Source: Gordonibacter sp. 28C
GTDB lineage: Bacteria > Actinomycetota > Coriobacteriia > Coriobacteriales > Eggerthellaceae
DNA: 64,000 nucleotides
Reading direction: 5' to 3'
NCBI RefSeq assembly: GCF_003339845.1
Contig: NZ_PPTR01000005.1
Span: 124,001-188,000, forward strand
The stretch's first letter is position 1. Each line of letters opens with the position of its first letter. Positions 9,910 to 18,601 of the stretch are shown here, piece by piece. The notes under the pieces were generated by a model. It worked only from the letters and a program-made list of their open reading frames with translations, was not told the origin of the DNA and searched no databases. The position numbers and the translations under genes were made by a program.

Positions 9910-10854
9910 ATGGCCTTCAACCACAAGCATCTGATCGACATCACGGAGTACTCCGCCGACGACATCATGACCGTCCTCGAGACGGCCGTCCGTTTCAAGG
10001 AGGTCAACGAGCGCCGCATCAAGCAGGTGCCCACGCTCAAGGGCGTCACGGTCGTGAACATGTTCAACGAGCCGTCCACCCGCACGCGCTCCTCGTTCGA
10101 GATCGCCGAGAAGCGCCTCTCCGCCAACAGCCTGAACTTCGGCGGCAGCTCCACCTCCACGGTGAAGGGCGAGAGCCTGGTGGACACGGTGGAGACGCTC
10201 TGCGCCTACAAGATCGACATGATCATCGTGCGCGACAAGCACGCCGGCGTGCCGCGCAAGATCGCCGACGTCTCCGGCGCGCACGTCATCGACGCGGGCG
10301 ACGGCAAGCACCAGCATCCCACGCAGGCGCTGCTGGACCTGTACTCCATCTGGGAGGTCAAAAGCGACCTCGCCGGCCTCAAGGTGGGCGTCGTGGGCGA
10401 CATAGGCCACTCCCGCGTGTGCGGCTCGCTCATCCCTGCGCTGAAGATCATGGGATGCGAGGTGACGGTGGTCGCGCCGCCGACGCTGCTGCCCGCCCGT
10501 CCCGACGTCCTGGGAGCCGACCATGTGACCACGAAGCTCGACGAGGTGCTGCCCGACCTGGACGTGGTGTACATGCTGCGCATCCAGCGCGAGCGCCTCG
10601 AGGGCGCGCCGTACCCGTCGCTGCGCGAGTACAACATGCTGTACGGCCTGACGAAGGACCGCGAGCCCCTTATGAGGCCCGACGCCCTCATCTGCCACCC
10701 CGGCCCCATCAACCGCGGCGTCGAACTGGATAGCTACATGGCCGACCACCCGAAGCGCTCGGTCATTCTCGATCAGGTCTATGCCGGTATCCTCACCCGC
10801 ATGGCCGAAATGTACCTGCTGCTCGGAGGGAGCGAAGATGGCCTTACTGCTTAA
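9910..10854 (+). CDS. pyrB: Aspartate carbamoyltransferase catalytic subunit
   Basis: Catalyses carbamoyl phosphate plus aspartate to carbamoyl aspartate, the committed pyrimidine step. It has 314 aa. The carbamoyl phosphate loop STRTRSSFE (residues about 56-64), the aspartate-side HPTQALLDLY and the C-terminal HPGPINRGVE are intact. No pyrI regulatory subunit is adjacent, as in other PyrR-regulated operons. The ribosome binding site GGGAGGTG lies inside the end of pyrR, 3 bases of spacer separate the genes, and the 3' end overlaps pyrC. Confidence 0.96.
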   Translation: MAFNHKHLIDITEYSADDIMTVLETAVRFKEVNERRIKQVPTLKGVTVVNMFNEPSTRTRSSFEIAEKRLSANSLNFGGSSTSTVKGESLVDTVETLCAYKIDMIIVRDKHAGVPRKIADVSGAHVIDAGDGKHQHPTQALLDLYSIWEVKSDLAGLKVGVVGDIGHSRVCGSLIPALKIMGCEVTVVAPPTLLPARPDVLGADHVTTKLDEVLPDLDVVYMLRIQRERLEGAPYPSLREYNMLYGLTKDREPLMRPDALICHPGPINRGVELDSYMADHPKRSVILDQVYAGILTRMAEMYLLLGGSEDGLTA

Positions 10855-12130
10855 GAACGCCCATGTGATCGACCCGCAGGTCGGTCTGAACGAAACGGCC
10901 GACATCCTGGTGCGCGACGGCAAGATCGTCGAGATCGGCCAGAACCTCGCGATGGAGAAGGGCGTCGAGCGCGACCTGGGCGGCAAGATCATCGTGCCCG
11001 GCCTCGTGGACATCCACGTGCACCTGCGCGAGCCCGGCTACGAGCTGAAGGAGGACATCGCCTCCGGCACACGCGCCGCTGCGCACGGCGGCTTCACGGC
11101 GGTGTGCTGCATGCCGAACACGAAGCCCGTCATCGACAACGCCGTGGGCGTGGAGTACGTGAAGGCCCGCGCTGCGGCCGTCGGCAAGTGCCGCGTGCAC
11201 GTGGCCGGCTCCTGCTCGCAGGGCTTGAAGGGCGACACGCTGTCCGAGATGGGCGACATGGTGGCGCACGGCGCCGTCGCCTTCACCGACGACGGCCGCG
11301 GCGTGCAGGGCGCGGGCATGATGCGCCGCGTCATGGACTACGCCGCGCAGTTCGACCGCGTGGTGATGAGCCATTGCCAGGACGAGGACCTCGTCGGCGC
11401 CGGCCAGGTGAACGAGGGCGTCGTGTCCACGCGCCTGGGGATGCTGGGCTGGCCGGCGGAGGGCGAGGAGATCCAGATCGCCCGCGACATCGCCATCTGC
11501 CGCCTCACCGGCTGCCCGCTGCACATCCAGCATTTGACGACCGCCCGCGGCCTGGAGCTCGTGCGCGCCGCAAAGGCCGAGGGACTGCCCGTCACCTGCG
11601 AGGTCACGCCGCACCACTTGTTCCTCACCGAGGACGCCATCGGCGACGACTACAACACCTTCCTCAAGGTGAACCCGCCGCTGCGCACGGCCGAGGACGC
11701 CGCCGCGCTGGTGGAGGGCGTCGTGGACGGCACGGTGGACGCCATCGTCACCGACCACGCGCCGCACAACGACTTCGAGAAGAACGCCGAGTTCGAGCTG
11801 GCCCCCTTCGGCATGATCGGCCTGGAGACGTCGCTGGCCCTCGTCATCACGAACTTGGTCGCACCGGGCAAGATCACCTGGGAGCGCGCCGTGGAGCTCA
11901 TGGCAGCGAAGCCCCGCGAGATCCTGCGCGTCGAGCGCGTCGCGCTCGAACCGGGCGCGACGGCCGACCTCACGGTCATCGACCCGGAGGCCGCCTGGAC
12001 GGTGGACGCCGCCGACTTCCAGTCGAAGGCCGTGAACTCGGGCTTCATCGGCGCCGAGCTCAAGGGCCGCGCCACCGACGTCTACGTGGCCGGCTACGCC
12101 ACCATGGAGGACGGCGCGATCGTCGAGTAG
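10838..12130 (+). CDS. pyrC: Dihydroorotase, class I
   Basis: Zinc amidohydrolase that cyclises carbamoyl aspartate to dihydroorotate. It has 430 aa. Metal-binding HVHLREPG (about residues 59-66), MSHCQDEDL, HIQHLTTARG and TDHAPHNDFEK are present, so the protein should be active. ATG 10838 follows GGAGGG at 10825-10830 and overlaps pyrB by 17 bases. It is the last gene of the operon, with a strong hairpin about 70 bases after the stop. Confidence 0.95.
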   Translation: MALLLKNAHVIDPQVGLNETADILVRDGKIVEIGQNLAMEKGVERDLGGKIIVPGLVDIHVHLREPGYELKEDIASGTRAAAHGGFTAVCCMPNTKPVIDNAVGVEYVKARAAAVGKCRVHVAGSCSQGLKGDTLSEMGDMVAHGAVAFTDDGRGVQGAGMMRRVMDYAAQFDRVVMSHCQDEDLVGAGQVNEGVVSTRLGMLGWPAEGEEIQIARDIAICRLTGCPLHIQHLTTARGLELVRAAKAEGLPVTCEVTPHHLFLTEDAIGDDYNTFLKVNPPLRTAEDAAALVEGVVDGTVDAIVTDHAPHNDFEKNAEFELAPFGMIGLETSLALVITNLVAPGKITWERAVELMAAKPREILRVERVALEPGATADLTVIDPEAAWTVDAADFQSKAVNSGFIGAELKGRATDVYVAGYATMEDGAIVE

Positions 12131-12196
12131 AGGCGCGGTTCGACCGCATGACAAGGGGGATGGGTCATAAGCCCCGAAATCGAATGGCGATTCATA

Positions 12197-12235
12197 GAGG
12201 CGGGTGTCGGGCCGTGCGGTCCCGAAACCCGCCTC
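12197..12235 (+). terminator. Probable terminator of pyrRBC
   Basis: The arms GAGGCGGGT-G-TCGGGCC and GGTCCCGA-A-ACCCGCCTC form a long GC-rich stem with a three-base loop. The following bases are only weakly T-rich, so termination efficiency is uncertain. Confidence 0.6.
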
Positions 12236-12786
12236 GTTGCATTCTCGCGCTCCCTCCGTCCCTCATGCATACTCGGTCCTCGTGCTCGTTCAGTCCTCGC
12301 ACACGTCTCCGTCTCTCGCGCACCCGGGGGCTGATGCGCTCCTAAGTCCTCGACGCGCCCCTCTTTTCCTCACCGTCTCTTTCCATGCGGTCTCGCGGGG
12401 TTTCATGCAGCTCTTTCTCCTCGAAATGCACGAAAATCACCACTGTGAAGCTGTGATGCGACGTATGGAAAAACCTGTTGTCTTCCTATTTGCAAAATGC
12501 CAGCTCAAAGCCTTGCGGTTTCGAAAAGCTCATGTTGCTTTTCGCTGTTGGCGCTTCAGTTGTCCTTTTCCATGCCTCTCATGCCGTTCGGAAGCTTCAC
12601 AGCGGTGATTTTCGTGACTTCGACCCGGCTTCGGATGCATGTGCTACTATGTTGTCGTCAAAGAGCCAATGCAGGCGCTCTTCGTATCAAGAAGCTGTCC
12701 AGTGTGGAAACCGACGTCCTTGTTTCCCCCTCCCACGCTTGCAAGATCCTCTCAGCCTAAGGGCGTGCGAGGGGAGTCCTGTGCCC
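12236..12786. other. Intergenic region of about 550 bases before the nuclease-like gene
   Basis: The stretch is less GC-rich and less regular in codon structure than its flanks. Short open frames exist in several phases but none has a ribosome binding site or recognisable protein. The one clear structure is the long inverted repeat listed separately. A TACTAT box near 12645-12650 may belong to a promoter of the next gene. Confidence 0.5.
12429..12616. repeat. Long imperfect inverted repeat, MITE-like or long hairpin
   Basis: Bases 12429-12450 and 12595-12616 are inverted copies matching at 21 of 22 positions. The similarity continues inward with gaps (TATGGAAAA near 12464-12472 against TTTTCCATG near 12567-12575), giving arms of about 45-50 bases around an unpaired core of about 90 bases. 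There is no transposase. It could be a non-autonomous mobile remnant or a structured RNA. Confidence 0.6.
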
Positions 12787-13776
12787 ATGAACGGTCCGCG
12801 AGTCTATTTCGGCCATCGAACGGCATTCCAAATCCTGCGCGCGGTGCGGCGCGATTCTCGTTTCGCGGTGCGGAGCGGCTCGATCAAGCTGCCCGACCAG
12901 GTGCCAAGCGACGAAGAGCTTGCTGAAATCGTCGAACGGTTGAGGGTGGCATATCCGAGCATTCGCATCGATCATCCTGTCCATGTTCTAGTAGGCTCTA
13001 GCGAGCGCCGTCGCTTTTCAAGTGCATGCAGGGAGCATGTGGCGTCCGCTCCCTTGGCGGGCAGATCGTTCTGTCGCCTCATGGAAGGCGTGTTCGTAGC
13101 GGCACCTGCTTTTGCCCTCGTGCATCTTGCCGCACGCGAGCAGAGTCCGGTTGCCTTGCTGGAGTTGACATACGAGGTATGCGGAACGTACCAAACGCGC
13201 CGAACGGGAGTCGATTCAGGTTACGACGTGGCATCCCTCGCATCGGTTCGCGACGTGCGGGATTTCATGTCGCGCAACACGTCGCTCGACGGCGCGCGCA
13301 AGGTTGCGCGCATTCTGCGCTACGTCGCAGACGGATCCGCCTCTCCGCGGGAAACGAAGCAGGCGCTCGTGCTGGGGTTGCCGCATGCGCGCGGCGGCTA
13401 CGGGCTGGGCATTCCCCGAATGAACTACGAGGTGCGTGCGAACCCGGCGGCGCGGGCGCTTACGGGAAAGTCGTTCTTCCGATGCGACCTCTGCTGGCCG
13501 GAGGCGAAATTGGACGTGGAATATCAGAGCCGTTGGGCGCACGAAGGCGAGGCCAAGCGTCTCGAAGACTCTCGCAGGACGAACGCGCTCGCGGCCATGG
13601 GATGGAAGGTCGTCTGCATCACCAACGACGAGCTCGACAGCCTTGCCGCCACCGATGCGATAGCGAACACGATACGTCGGCACTTGGGAAAGCGCGCTCA
13701 GGTGCGCGTGCCTGATCACCATGCGCGGAAGCTGCGGCTTCGACGGCAACTGGGCTTGCCTGCGAAATACGAGTGA
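12787..13776 (+). CDS. Unassigned protein with C-terminal DUF559/Vsr-like endonuclease fold
   Basis: A 329-aa protein of unknown function. The C-terminal third has the pattern of the PD-(D/E)xK nuclease superfamily: AKLDVEYQSRWAH (D-x-E-x-Q) near residues 237-249, a following basic helix (EAKRLEDSRRTNALAAMG) and a core strand WKVVCITNDEL. The N-terminal part may be a DNA- or partner-binding region. A GAGGGGAG lies at 12769-12776; ATG 12787 is chosen over an in-frame GTG at 12781. The stand-alone position beside a long inverted repeat suggests an accessory gene, possibly defence-related, but this is inference. Confidence 0.55.
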   Translation: MNGPRVYFGHRTAFQILRAVRRDSRFAVRSGSIKLPDQVPSDEELAEIVERLRVAYPSIRIDHPVHVLVGSSERRRFSSACREHVASAPLAGRSFCRLMEGVFVAAPAFALVHLAAREQSPVALLELTYEVCGTYQTRRTGVDSGYDVASLASVRDVRDFMSRNTSLDGARKVARILRYVADGSASPRETKQALVLGLPHARGGYGLGIPRMNYEVRANPAARALTGKSFFRCDLCWPEAKLDVEYQSRWAHEGEAKRLEDSRRTNALAAMGWKVVCITNDELDSLAATDAIANTIRRHLGKRAQVRVPDHHARKLRLRRQLGLPAKYE

Positions 13777-13824
13777 GCGAACTCGAGCGTACGGAGCCTT
13801 TCGAAATGGCCGCCCGGCCGTCTC

Positions 13825-14535
13825 TCACCGCTCGCGGTAGATCTGGTGGGCGCCTTCGATGGTGTCGTCGTACACGCTGCGCAGGTAGGCAAGGGCCGCC
13901 TTGCCGTCGCGCCTTCTTATGTAGTCCATGATGCGGTTGCGATGTTCCTTGAGCAGCTCGACGCCGTGCTTGCGCCCGTACTCTGCCCAAAGGGACATGC
14001 TCGGTTGCTTGAACGAGTTAACGAGCAGCGGCGTTATCGAGTTTCCGCTCATGCAGCTCACCGCGTGGTCGAACGCATAGCATCGCGCGGCCACCTCCTC
14101 GGGCGTGGTGCTCGCCTCCAGTTCGTCCAGCTTCTCCTGAAGCGATTCGGTATCCTCGTCGCTCATTTCGGATATGGCTCGCTGCAGGCTCAGCCCTTCG
14201 ATGGCCAGGTGCACTTCGAGCAGCGACCGTATCTCGCGCTGGGGCAGCAGACCGCCGTTGTACTCCATGATGGAGATCAGGGTCGCGAGCGAGCCCGTCC
14301 GCCGATAATCGGTCACGAACACGCCTTTGCGCGGCCGTATCTCCAGAAAGCCCTTCGAGGCCATCTCCGTGATGCCGGCGTTCACCACCGGGCGGCTTAC
14401 GCCCATCTGCTCGGCAAGCTCGCGCTCGGCGGGAAGCTGCGTGCCCGGCTGGAGCTCTCCCGACAAGATCATGCGCTCGATCTGGCTTACGAACAGTTTT
14501 TTCAAGCTCGGTGAAGTGAGCGGTTGGAATTCCAT
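13825..14535 (-). CDS. FadR-subfamily GntR transcriptional regulator
   Basis: A 236-aa regulator: an N-terminal winged helix (SQIERMILSGELQPGTQLPA...ELAEQMGVSRPVV) and an all-helical FCD ligand-binding domain (residues about 90-230). Family members dimerise and bind small carboxylates or acyl compounds. The ATG at 14535 is preceded by GAAAGGA; an upstream in-frame start at 14580 would overlap an operator. It is divergent from the DUF5692 gene, and three TGGTAWTACCA sites lie between them, matching the FadR-type consensus, so it very likely controls both itself and its neighbour. Confidence 0.88.
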   Translation of the reverse strand: MEFQPLTSPSLKKLFVSQIERMILSGELQPGTQLPAERELAEQMGVSRPVVNAGITEMASKGFLEIRPRKGVFVTDYRRTGSLATLISIMEYNGGLLPQREIRSLLEVHLAIEGLSLQRAISEMSDEDTESLQEKLDELEASTTPEEVAARCYAFDHAVSCMSGNSITPLLVNSFKQPSMSLWAEYGRKHGVELLKEHRNRIMDYIRRRDGKAALAYLRSVYDDTIEGAHQIYRER

Positions 14536-14568
14536 GGTAGCACGATCCTTTCGCGTGTCTCTGGCTAT

Positions 14569-14698
14569 TGGTAATACCACAAACTGCCCCTAAATAAAAG
14601 AGCAGGAAGCACATGCGACGTTAAGAGCAGAATACTCTTTCCTTTGTCAGTCCTCTATGGTATATTCACTTCTGGTATTACCAGTAGTGGTAATACCG
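14569..14698. promoter_or_regulatory. Three FadR/GntR-type operator sites and divergent promoter region
   Basis: The 11-bp palindrome TGGTAATACCA is at 14569-14579, TGGTATTACCA at 14673-14683 and TGGTAATACCG at 14688-14698. All fit the TnGTnnnACnA pattern bound by FadR-subfamily GntR proteins. One site is close to the regulator start; the other two follow a -10-like TATATT (14661-14666) with TTTCCT 17 bases upstream, so they would block transcription of the DUF5692 gene. Confidence 0.8.
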
Positions 14699-14782
14699 AA
14701 AAGCATATGCGCGGAGCGGGACGGTTGGACGACTGGACGACTTAGGGGAGTCCGGTCGGATCAAAACAAGAAAGGGGACCCT

Positions 14783-15829
14783 ATGCTGTTTCAAGTGTAC
14801 GGTGAAAACGCCATCTTCCAATGGCTCGGCCTCATCGCCGTTTTCGCCATCCTCATGATCTTGAACTTTTATTCCATCAAGAGCAAAAAGGCGGGCATCT
14901 TCTTGCTGCTGGTCATGCCGGCGCTCGTCACGGTGTACTGCGTCGCAGTGAACGTGGGGGCGGCCATGGGGGCTGACTGGGCACTGCGGAACCAGACCCA
15001 CCTTTACATGAACGGTTGGTTCCACTACGCAAAGCTCTACGCCGCGACCTGCAGCTGCATCGGCATCATCATGGTCCGCTTCCAATGGGGCGTGGGTAAG
15101 AAGAAGTGGTTCGCCTACAACGTCATGATCATGTTGAACATCAACATCCTCATCGCCGTCGCCAGCGACGTCGAGCATGCCCTCAACGCTTGGTACGCAT
15201 GGGAGCTGTCGTCCGAAGGCGTGTGGCTCTACGGAGGCTGGCACAACGTCATGAACGCCATCGCCGGCCTGCTGTGCATCGCGGGCACCACCGCATGGAA
15301 CCACATCTACGTTTCCAAGCCCATCGGCAAGGACGGCCGCGACCTCATCTGGGCCGACCTTATCTGGGTATGGATCATCGCCTACGACCTGTGGAACTTC
15401 GCCTACACCTACAACAACCTTCCCACGCATGCTTGGTACTGCGGCCTGGCCCTGCTGCTGGCGCCCACCGTCTTGGCGTTCGTGTGGAACAAGGGCTCCT
15501 GGATTCCCAACCGCGGTCATACGCTGCTGTTCTGGTGCATGTTCGCCCAGGTGTTTCCCCTGTTCATGGAAGGCGATTCCCCGTTCGCGGTCTTGCCGGC
15601 CATGTACGCCGACGGCGTTATGACCAACGGGGCGGTGAACGTGCTGCCCATGACCGTCGTCTCGGCCTTGGCCCTCGCCGCCAACGTAGGCTGCGTGATC
15701 ACGGTGCTCTATCGGTCGGTCAAGCTCAAGAAGAACCCGTACTTCAACGAGATGTTCACCGACACGAAGGACTACCGGAAGGCCATGGAGCGCGTTGCCT
15801 TCCAGTCCGGCGTGGACAAGTCCGCGTAA
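14783..15829 (+). CDS. DUF5692-family multi-pass membrane protein
   Basis: A 348-aa integral membrane protein with about eight to nine hydrophobic helices. The block around WADLIWVWIIAYDLWNFAYT (near residues 192-211) and the C-terminal helix plus cytoplasmic tail (NPYFNEMFTDTKDY) resemble DUF5692 proteins of Eggerthella and clostridia, as I remember them. The function is unknown; transport or sensing at the membrane is possible. ATG 14783 follows AAAGGGGA at 14771-14778. Divergent from a FadR-type regulator with operators between them, and followed by a strong terminator, it forms a single-gene regulated unit. Confidence 0.8.
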   Translation: MLFQVYGENAIFQWLGLIAVFAILMILNFYSIKSKKAGIFLLLVMPALVTVYCVAVNVGAAMGADWALRNQTHLYMNGWFHYAKLYAATCSCIGIIMVRFQWGVGKKKWFAYNVMIMLNINILIAVASDVEHALNAWYAWELSSEGVWLYGGWHNVMNAIAGLLCIAGTTAWNHIYVSKPIGKDGRDLIWADLIWVWIIAYDLWNFAYTYNNLPTHAWYCGLALLLAPTVLAFVWNKGSWIPNRGHTLLFWCMFAQVFPLFMEGDSPFAVLPAMYADGVMTNGAVNVLPMTVVSALALAANVGCVITVLYRSVKLKKNPYFNEMFTDTKDYRKAMERVAFQSGVDKSA

Positions 15830-15900
15830 CCGCATCGCAAACAGGGCGAGCGGTTGGAGACCGCCCGCCCTGCAGCCCGCCCCGCACAGCGTGCTTATGC

Positions 15901-15938
15901 AAAAAACCGTCCGCGAATCCGATTCGCGGACGGTTTTT
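15901..15938. terminator. Strong bidirectional terminator
   Basis: An A-run, then CCGTCCGCGAATC / GATTCGCGGACGG, then a T-run: a Rho-independent terminator readable on both strands, between the DUF5692 gene and the convergent minus-strand gene. A smaller GC-rich hairpin precedes it at 15843-15871. Confidence 0.9.
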
Positions 15939-16013
15939 CTATCGGAAAAGACCGGTGAGCCACACGCCCTTGCCCCCCTTCGCGATACCGTAGCGGGGCG
16001 GCACGGACCCGAT

Positions 16014-16259
16014 CTACGATACAGTCACGGTGCCGTTGCCCGTGAGCAGCGCCAAGGCGGTCACCAAGCCGCCGGTCAGCATCATGATGATGGAGAGGAT
16101 GACGAAGAACAGGCACCCTATCCAGGCGAACATCTTGCCGCCCTCGCTCCAGCCCCATCCGTCTTTTCCCACGAGCCAGGCGAAGAGCACGCCGGGGAAG
16201 CTCCCGAACAAACCGATGAGGAAGTACCCTGCCTTCGCCGCTCCTGAAAGCTCTCTCAT
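16014..16259 (-). CDS. Small membrane protein, unknown
   Basis: An 81-aa protein with two hydrophobic helices (about residues 8-27 and 38-66) separated by a short polar Gly/Trp-rich loop (GKDGWGWSEGG). ATG 16259 is well supported by GAAAGGAG on the minus strand. I recognise no family. It stands alone, downstream of the response regulator gene in the same direction with about 130 bases between. Confidence 0.6.
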   Translation of the reverse strand: MRELSGAAKAGYFLIGLFGSFPGVLFAWLVGKDGWGWSEGGKMFAWIGCLFFVILSIIMMLTGGLVTALALLTGNGTVTVS

Positions 16260-16388
16260 TGTCGTCTCCTTTCTTGTTCGTCTAATGCGCGGACTCAACT
16301 ATACAGAACGGAGAACAACAAAAGTGCAACACAGCACGACGGCGAAGCGGCGCGGCGTCTCGATGGCTGCAAACCGGACGCAGGCGGG

Positions 16389-17192
16389 TCAGATGCCCAG
16401 CCGCGCGCCTTTGCGGAAGGCTCCCACCGAGAACTCGGCCCACGAGTACGACGGCAGGTAGTCGTTGCGGTAGGCGTTGATCGCCACGGGGTCGCCTTCC
16501 AAAAAGCGGTAGCTGTCGCAATCGAGGACGTCGGGGTTGACCGCCAGGCTGTTCCACGCCTTCACCAGCACGCCTTCCACGTGTGCACCTGCGAGCGTGG
16601 AGCGAAGGTCGGCCACGAGGGTTTGGTAGTAGCTGCGCTGGGACGCGTTGTACGGGGCGTCCTCCCACAGCAGGGCGCAGGCTTCGCGCGCCGACACGCT
16701 GCCGCCGTGGCGGTCGACCAGAAGCGCCAGCAGCTCCTTCGACTTCGATCGCTTGAAGGTGAGCGGCGCGTCGCCCGCGAACACCTCGAAGCCGCCGAAC
16801 GTCTGGACGCGGACGAGCTTGCGCGGGCTGTTCGCACGGTGCTCGTAGATGAACGTCAACTCGCGCGCCAGCTCTTCGGCCTGGACCGGTTTGAGTAGAT
16901 AGCCGGTGGCGTGGAGCGCGAACGCGTCCACCGCGTACTGGTCGTAGCTCGTCACGAACACGACGTGCAGGTCGGGTTGCAGGTCCTTGAGCTCCTTCGC
17001 CAGCGAAAGCCCGCTCATACCCGGCATCTCGATGTCGAGAAACGCCACGTCCACGGGTTCGCGGCGCGCGTGCTCGAGCGCCGCGCGGGGCGTGGCGAAC
17101 GTGCGGGGCTCGCAGTCGGGCAGCACGCTTTGCAGGGTTCGGACGAGGTCTTTGAGCGCAAGCGGCTCGTCGTCGATGGCGATGACGTTCAC
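16389..17192 (-). CDS. Response regulator: receiver domain + SARP/OmpR-like winged helix
   Basis: A 267-aa DNA-binding response regulator. The receiver domain (residues 1-115) has Asp7/Asp8, the phosphoacceptor Asp53 (AFLDIEMPG), a conserved Thr/Ser (VTSYDQ) and Lys (LLKPV). The rest is not LytTR, the usual partner of LytS-type kinases: VQTFGGFEVFAGDAPLTF followed by KELLALLVDRHG and ALLWED is the winged-helix pattern of OmpR/SARP-type activators. The GTG start follows AGGAGG and overlaps the kinase stop (GTGA), so kinase and regulator are translated together. Confidence 0.85.
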   Translation of the reverse strand: MNVIAIDDEPLALKDLVRTLQSVLPDCEPRTFATPRAALEHARREPVDVAFLDIEMPGMSGLSLAKELKDLQPDLHVVFVTSYDQYAVDAFALHATGYLLKPVQAEELARELTFIYEHRANSPRKLVRVQTFGGFEVFAGDAPLTFKRSKSKELLALLVDRHGGSVSAREACALLWEDAPYNASQRSYYQTLVADLRSTLAGAHVEGVLVKAWNSLAVNPDVLDCDSYRFLEGDPVAINAYRNDYLPSYSWAEFSVGAFRKGARLGI

Positions 17193-18496
17193 GGAAGCCT
17201 CCTGTCGGGCCGGTCGGATTCGTCCTGCGCACAGGGGATGCGGATGGTGGCCACCGTGCCGTCGCCCGGTGCGCTGCGCACGTCGAGCGTTCCCTGGCAG
17301 CCTTCCGCCAGCCGCACGCGGACGTTCTGGATGCCCACGTGGATGCGCTCGTCGTCCGGCGCCGCGCTCGGGTCGAAGCCCACACCGTCGTCCTGCACCT
17401 CCACCACGTGCCCGCCCTCGTCGTCGTGCGAGGACACGCGCACGCATCCGCCCTCCTCGCGCGGCGACACGCCGTGGCGCACGGCGTTCTCGGCCAGAGC
17501 CTGCACGGTGAGCGGCGGCAATTCGAAGTCGCGCGAGGCGATGTCGAACTCCACCCGCAGCCGGCCGCCGAAGCGCCGCTGCTCCAGATTGAGATAGGTC
17601 GTCGTGTGCCGAAGCTCCCGTTCGAAGGGTATGGGCTGCTTGCTGGTGAGCGAGGCCATGTTCTCGCGCAGAAACGAGGAGAAGTCCGTCACCGCGCGAG
17701 CCGCCTCGGCAGGGTCGCTCGCGCACAGCTCGCGTATGGCGGCAAGCGTGTTGTACAGGAAATGCGGCTGGATCTGGCTCAACATGATGTCGGAGCGCGC
17801 CTCGGCCAGCTCGCGCTCGCGCTGGGCCAGAAGCGCCTTGCGCTCGGATTGGATGCTCAGGAACACCAGCAGGATGGCCAGCGCCACCGCCGTGTTCATG
17901 AGCGCGATGCCGAAGAAGGCCACCTGCACGACCTCGGCTACGATGGGCAGCGCGATGTAGCTGGCGAAGCCCAGCAGCTCCTTGCGCTCGAGGCAGCTGC
18001 GGTGGCGCACGACTATCCCCGCGTTGCGCAGGTGCAGCGCCACGGGCACCACCTGCGCCAACCAGAACAACGGCCCGCGCTCGTAGCCGGTTGCCGGGTC
18101 GACCAGGAAGAACATGCCGTTGAACAGGGAGACCGTGCAGCCGAGCGTGTAGAGTGTGAACAGCGCGACCGACAGGGGCAGGTAGCTGCGCGCGAGCGGG
18201 GCGCGTTTCGAGAGGTAGGTTTGGATGTAGCCGGTGAAGAACATGAACAGGGGAGCGGGCGCCACGTAGAACGCGAACGTGCCTACCAGCATCACGGCAT
18301 ACTCGACGCCGTCGAGCGGGGCGGCGAACATCCACGCCGTCATGTCGCCAAGGGCCATGACGGCGTTGCAGACGCAGATGCCGGCGAAGCAGAGGTTCGC
18401 TCGATCGTGCCGGTTTCCGCTGACCAGCACATAAGCTCCCAGCACTAGGCACAAAAGGGCGCTGTAAACGTCCAATGCTATGTTGAACTGGTTCAT
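17189..18496 (-). CDS. LytS-like sensor histidine kinase
   Basis: A 435-aa membrane kinase. About six to seven hydrophobic helices fill residues 1-215, then a His-kinase domain with the phosphoacceptor in SQIQPHFLYNTL and an ATPase domain with an N box (ALAENAVRHGV) and G box (DDGVGFDP). No separate periplasmic sensor domain is visible, so the membrane part probably senses the signal. The start is preceded by AAAGGAGG. It is the first gene of a two-gene operon with the overlapping response regulator; the target is unknown, though the surface-protein gene lies just upstream in the same direction. Confidence 0.88.
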   Translation of the reverse strand: MNQFNIALDVYSALLCLVLGAYVLVSGNRHDRANLCFAGICVCNAVMALGDMTAWMFAAPLDGVEYAVMLVGTFAFYVAPAPLFMFFTGYIQTYLSKRAPLARSYLPLSVALFTLYTLGCTVSLFNGMFFLVDPATGYERGPLFWLAQVVPVALHLRNAGIVVRHRSCLERKELLGFASYIALPIVAEVVQVAFFGIALMNTAVALAILLVFLSIQSERKALLAQRERELAEARSDIMLSQIQPHFLYNTLAAIRELCASDPAEAARAVTDFSSFLRENMASLTSKQPIPFERELRHTTTYLNLEQRRFGGRLRVEFDIASRDFELPPLTVQALAENAVRHGVSPREEGGCVRVSSHDDEGGHVVEVQDDGVGFDPSAAPDDERIHVGIQNVRVRLAEGCQGTLDVRSAPGDGTVATIRIPCAQDESDRPDRRLP

Positions 18497-18601
18497 CCCA
18501 CCTCCTTTGCCGGCATTATTGTAGCAGCGTGAACACGCCGCAACGCCGACGGAGCGATCGCGAAGGCGTCCGCTCCGTCGAAAGGCGTGGGAGGATGCCC
18601 G

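Noticed and set aside
12131-12786. tRNA or other stable RNA gene in the gap after pyrC
   Set aside because: No cloverleaf, T-loop or CCA-end pattern could be found; only a terminator and an inverted repeat.
16389-18452. Minus-strand frame of 687 codons spanning both kinase and response regulator
   Set aside because: Its first half is the kinase gene in the wrong frame with low-complexity Arg/Ala sequence; only the part from 17192 down is the real response regulator.
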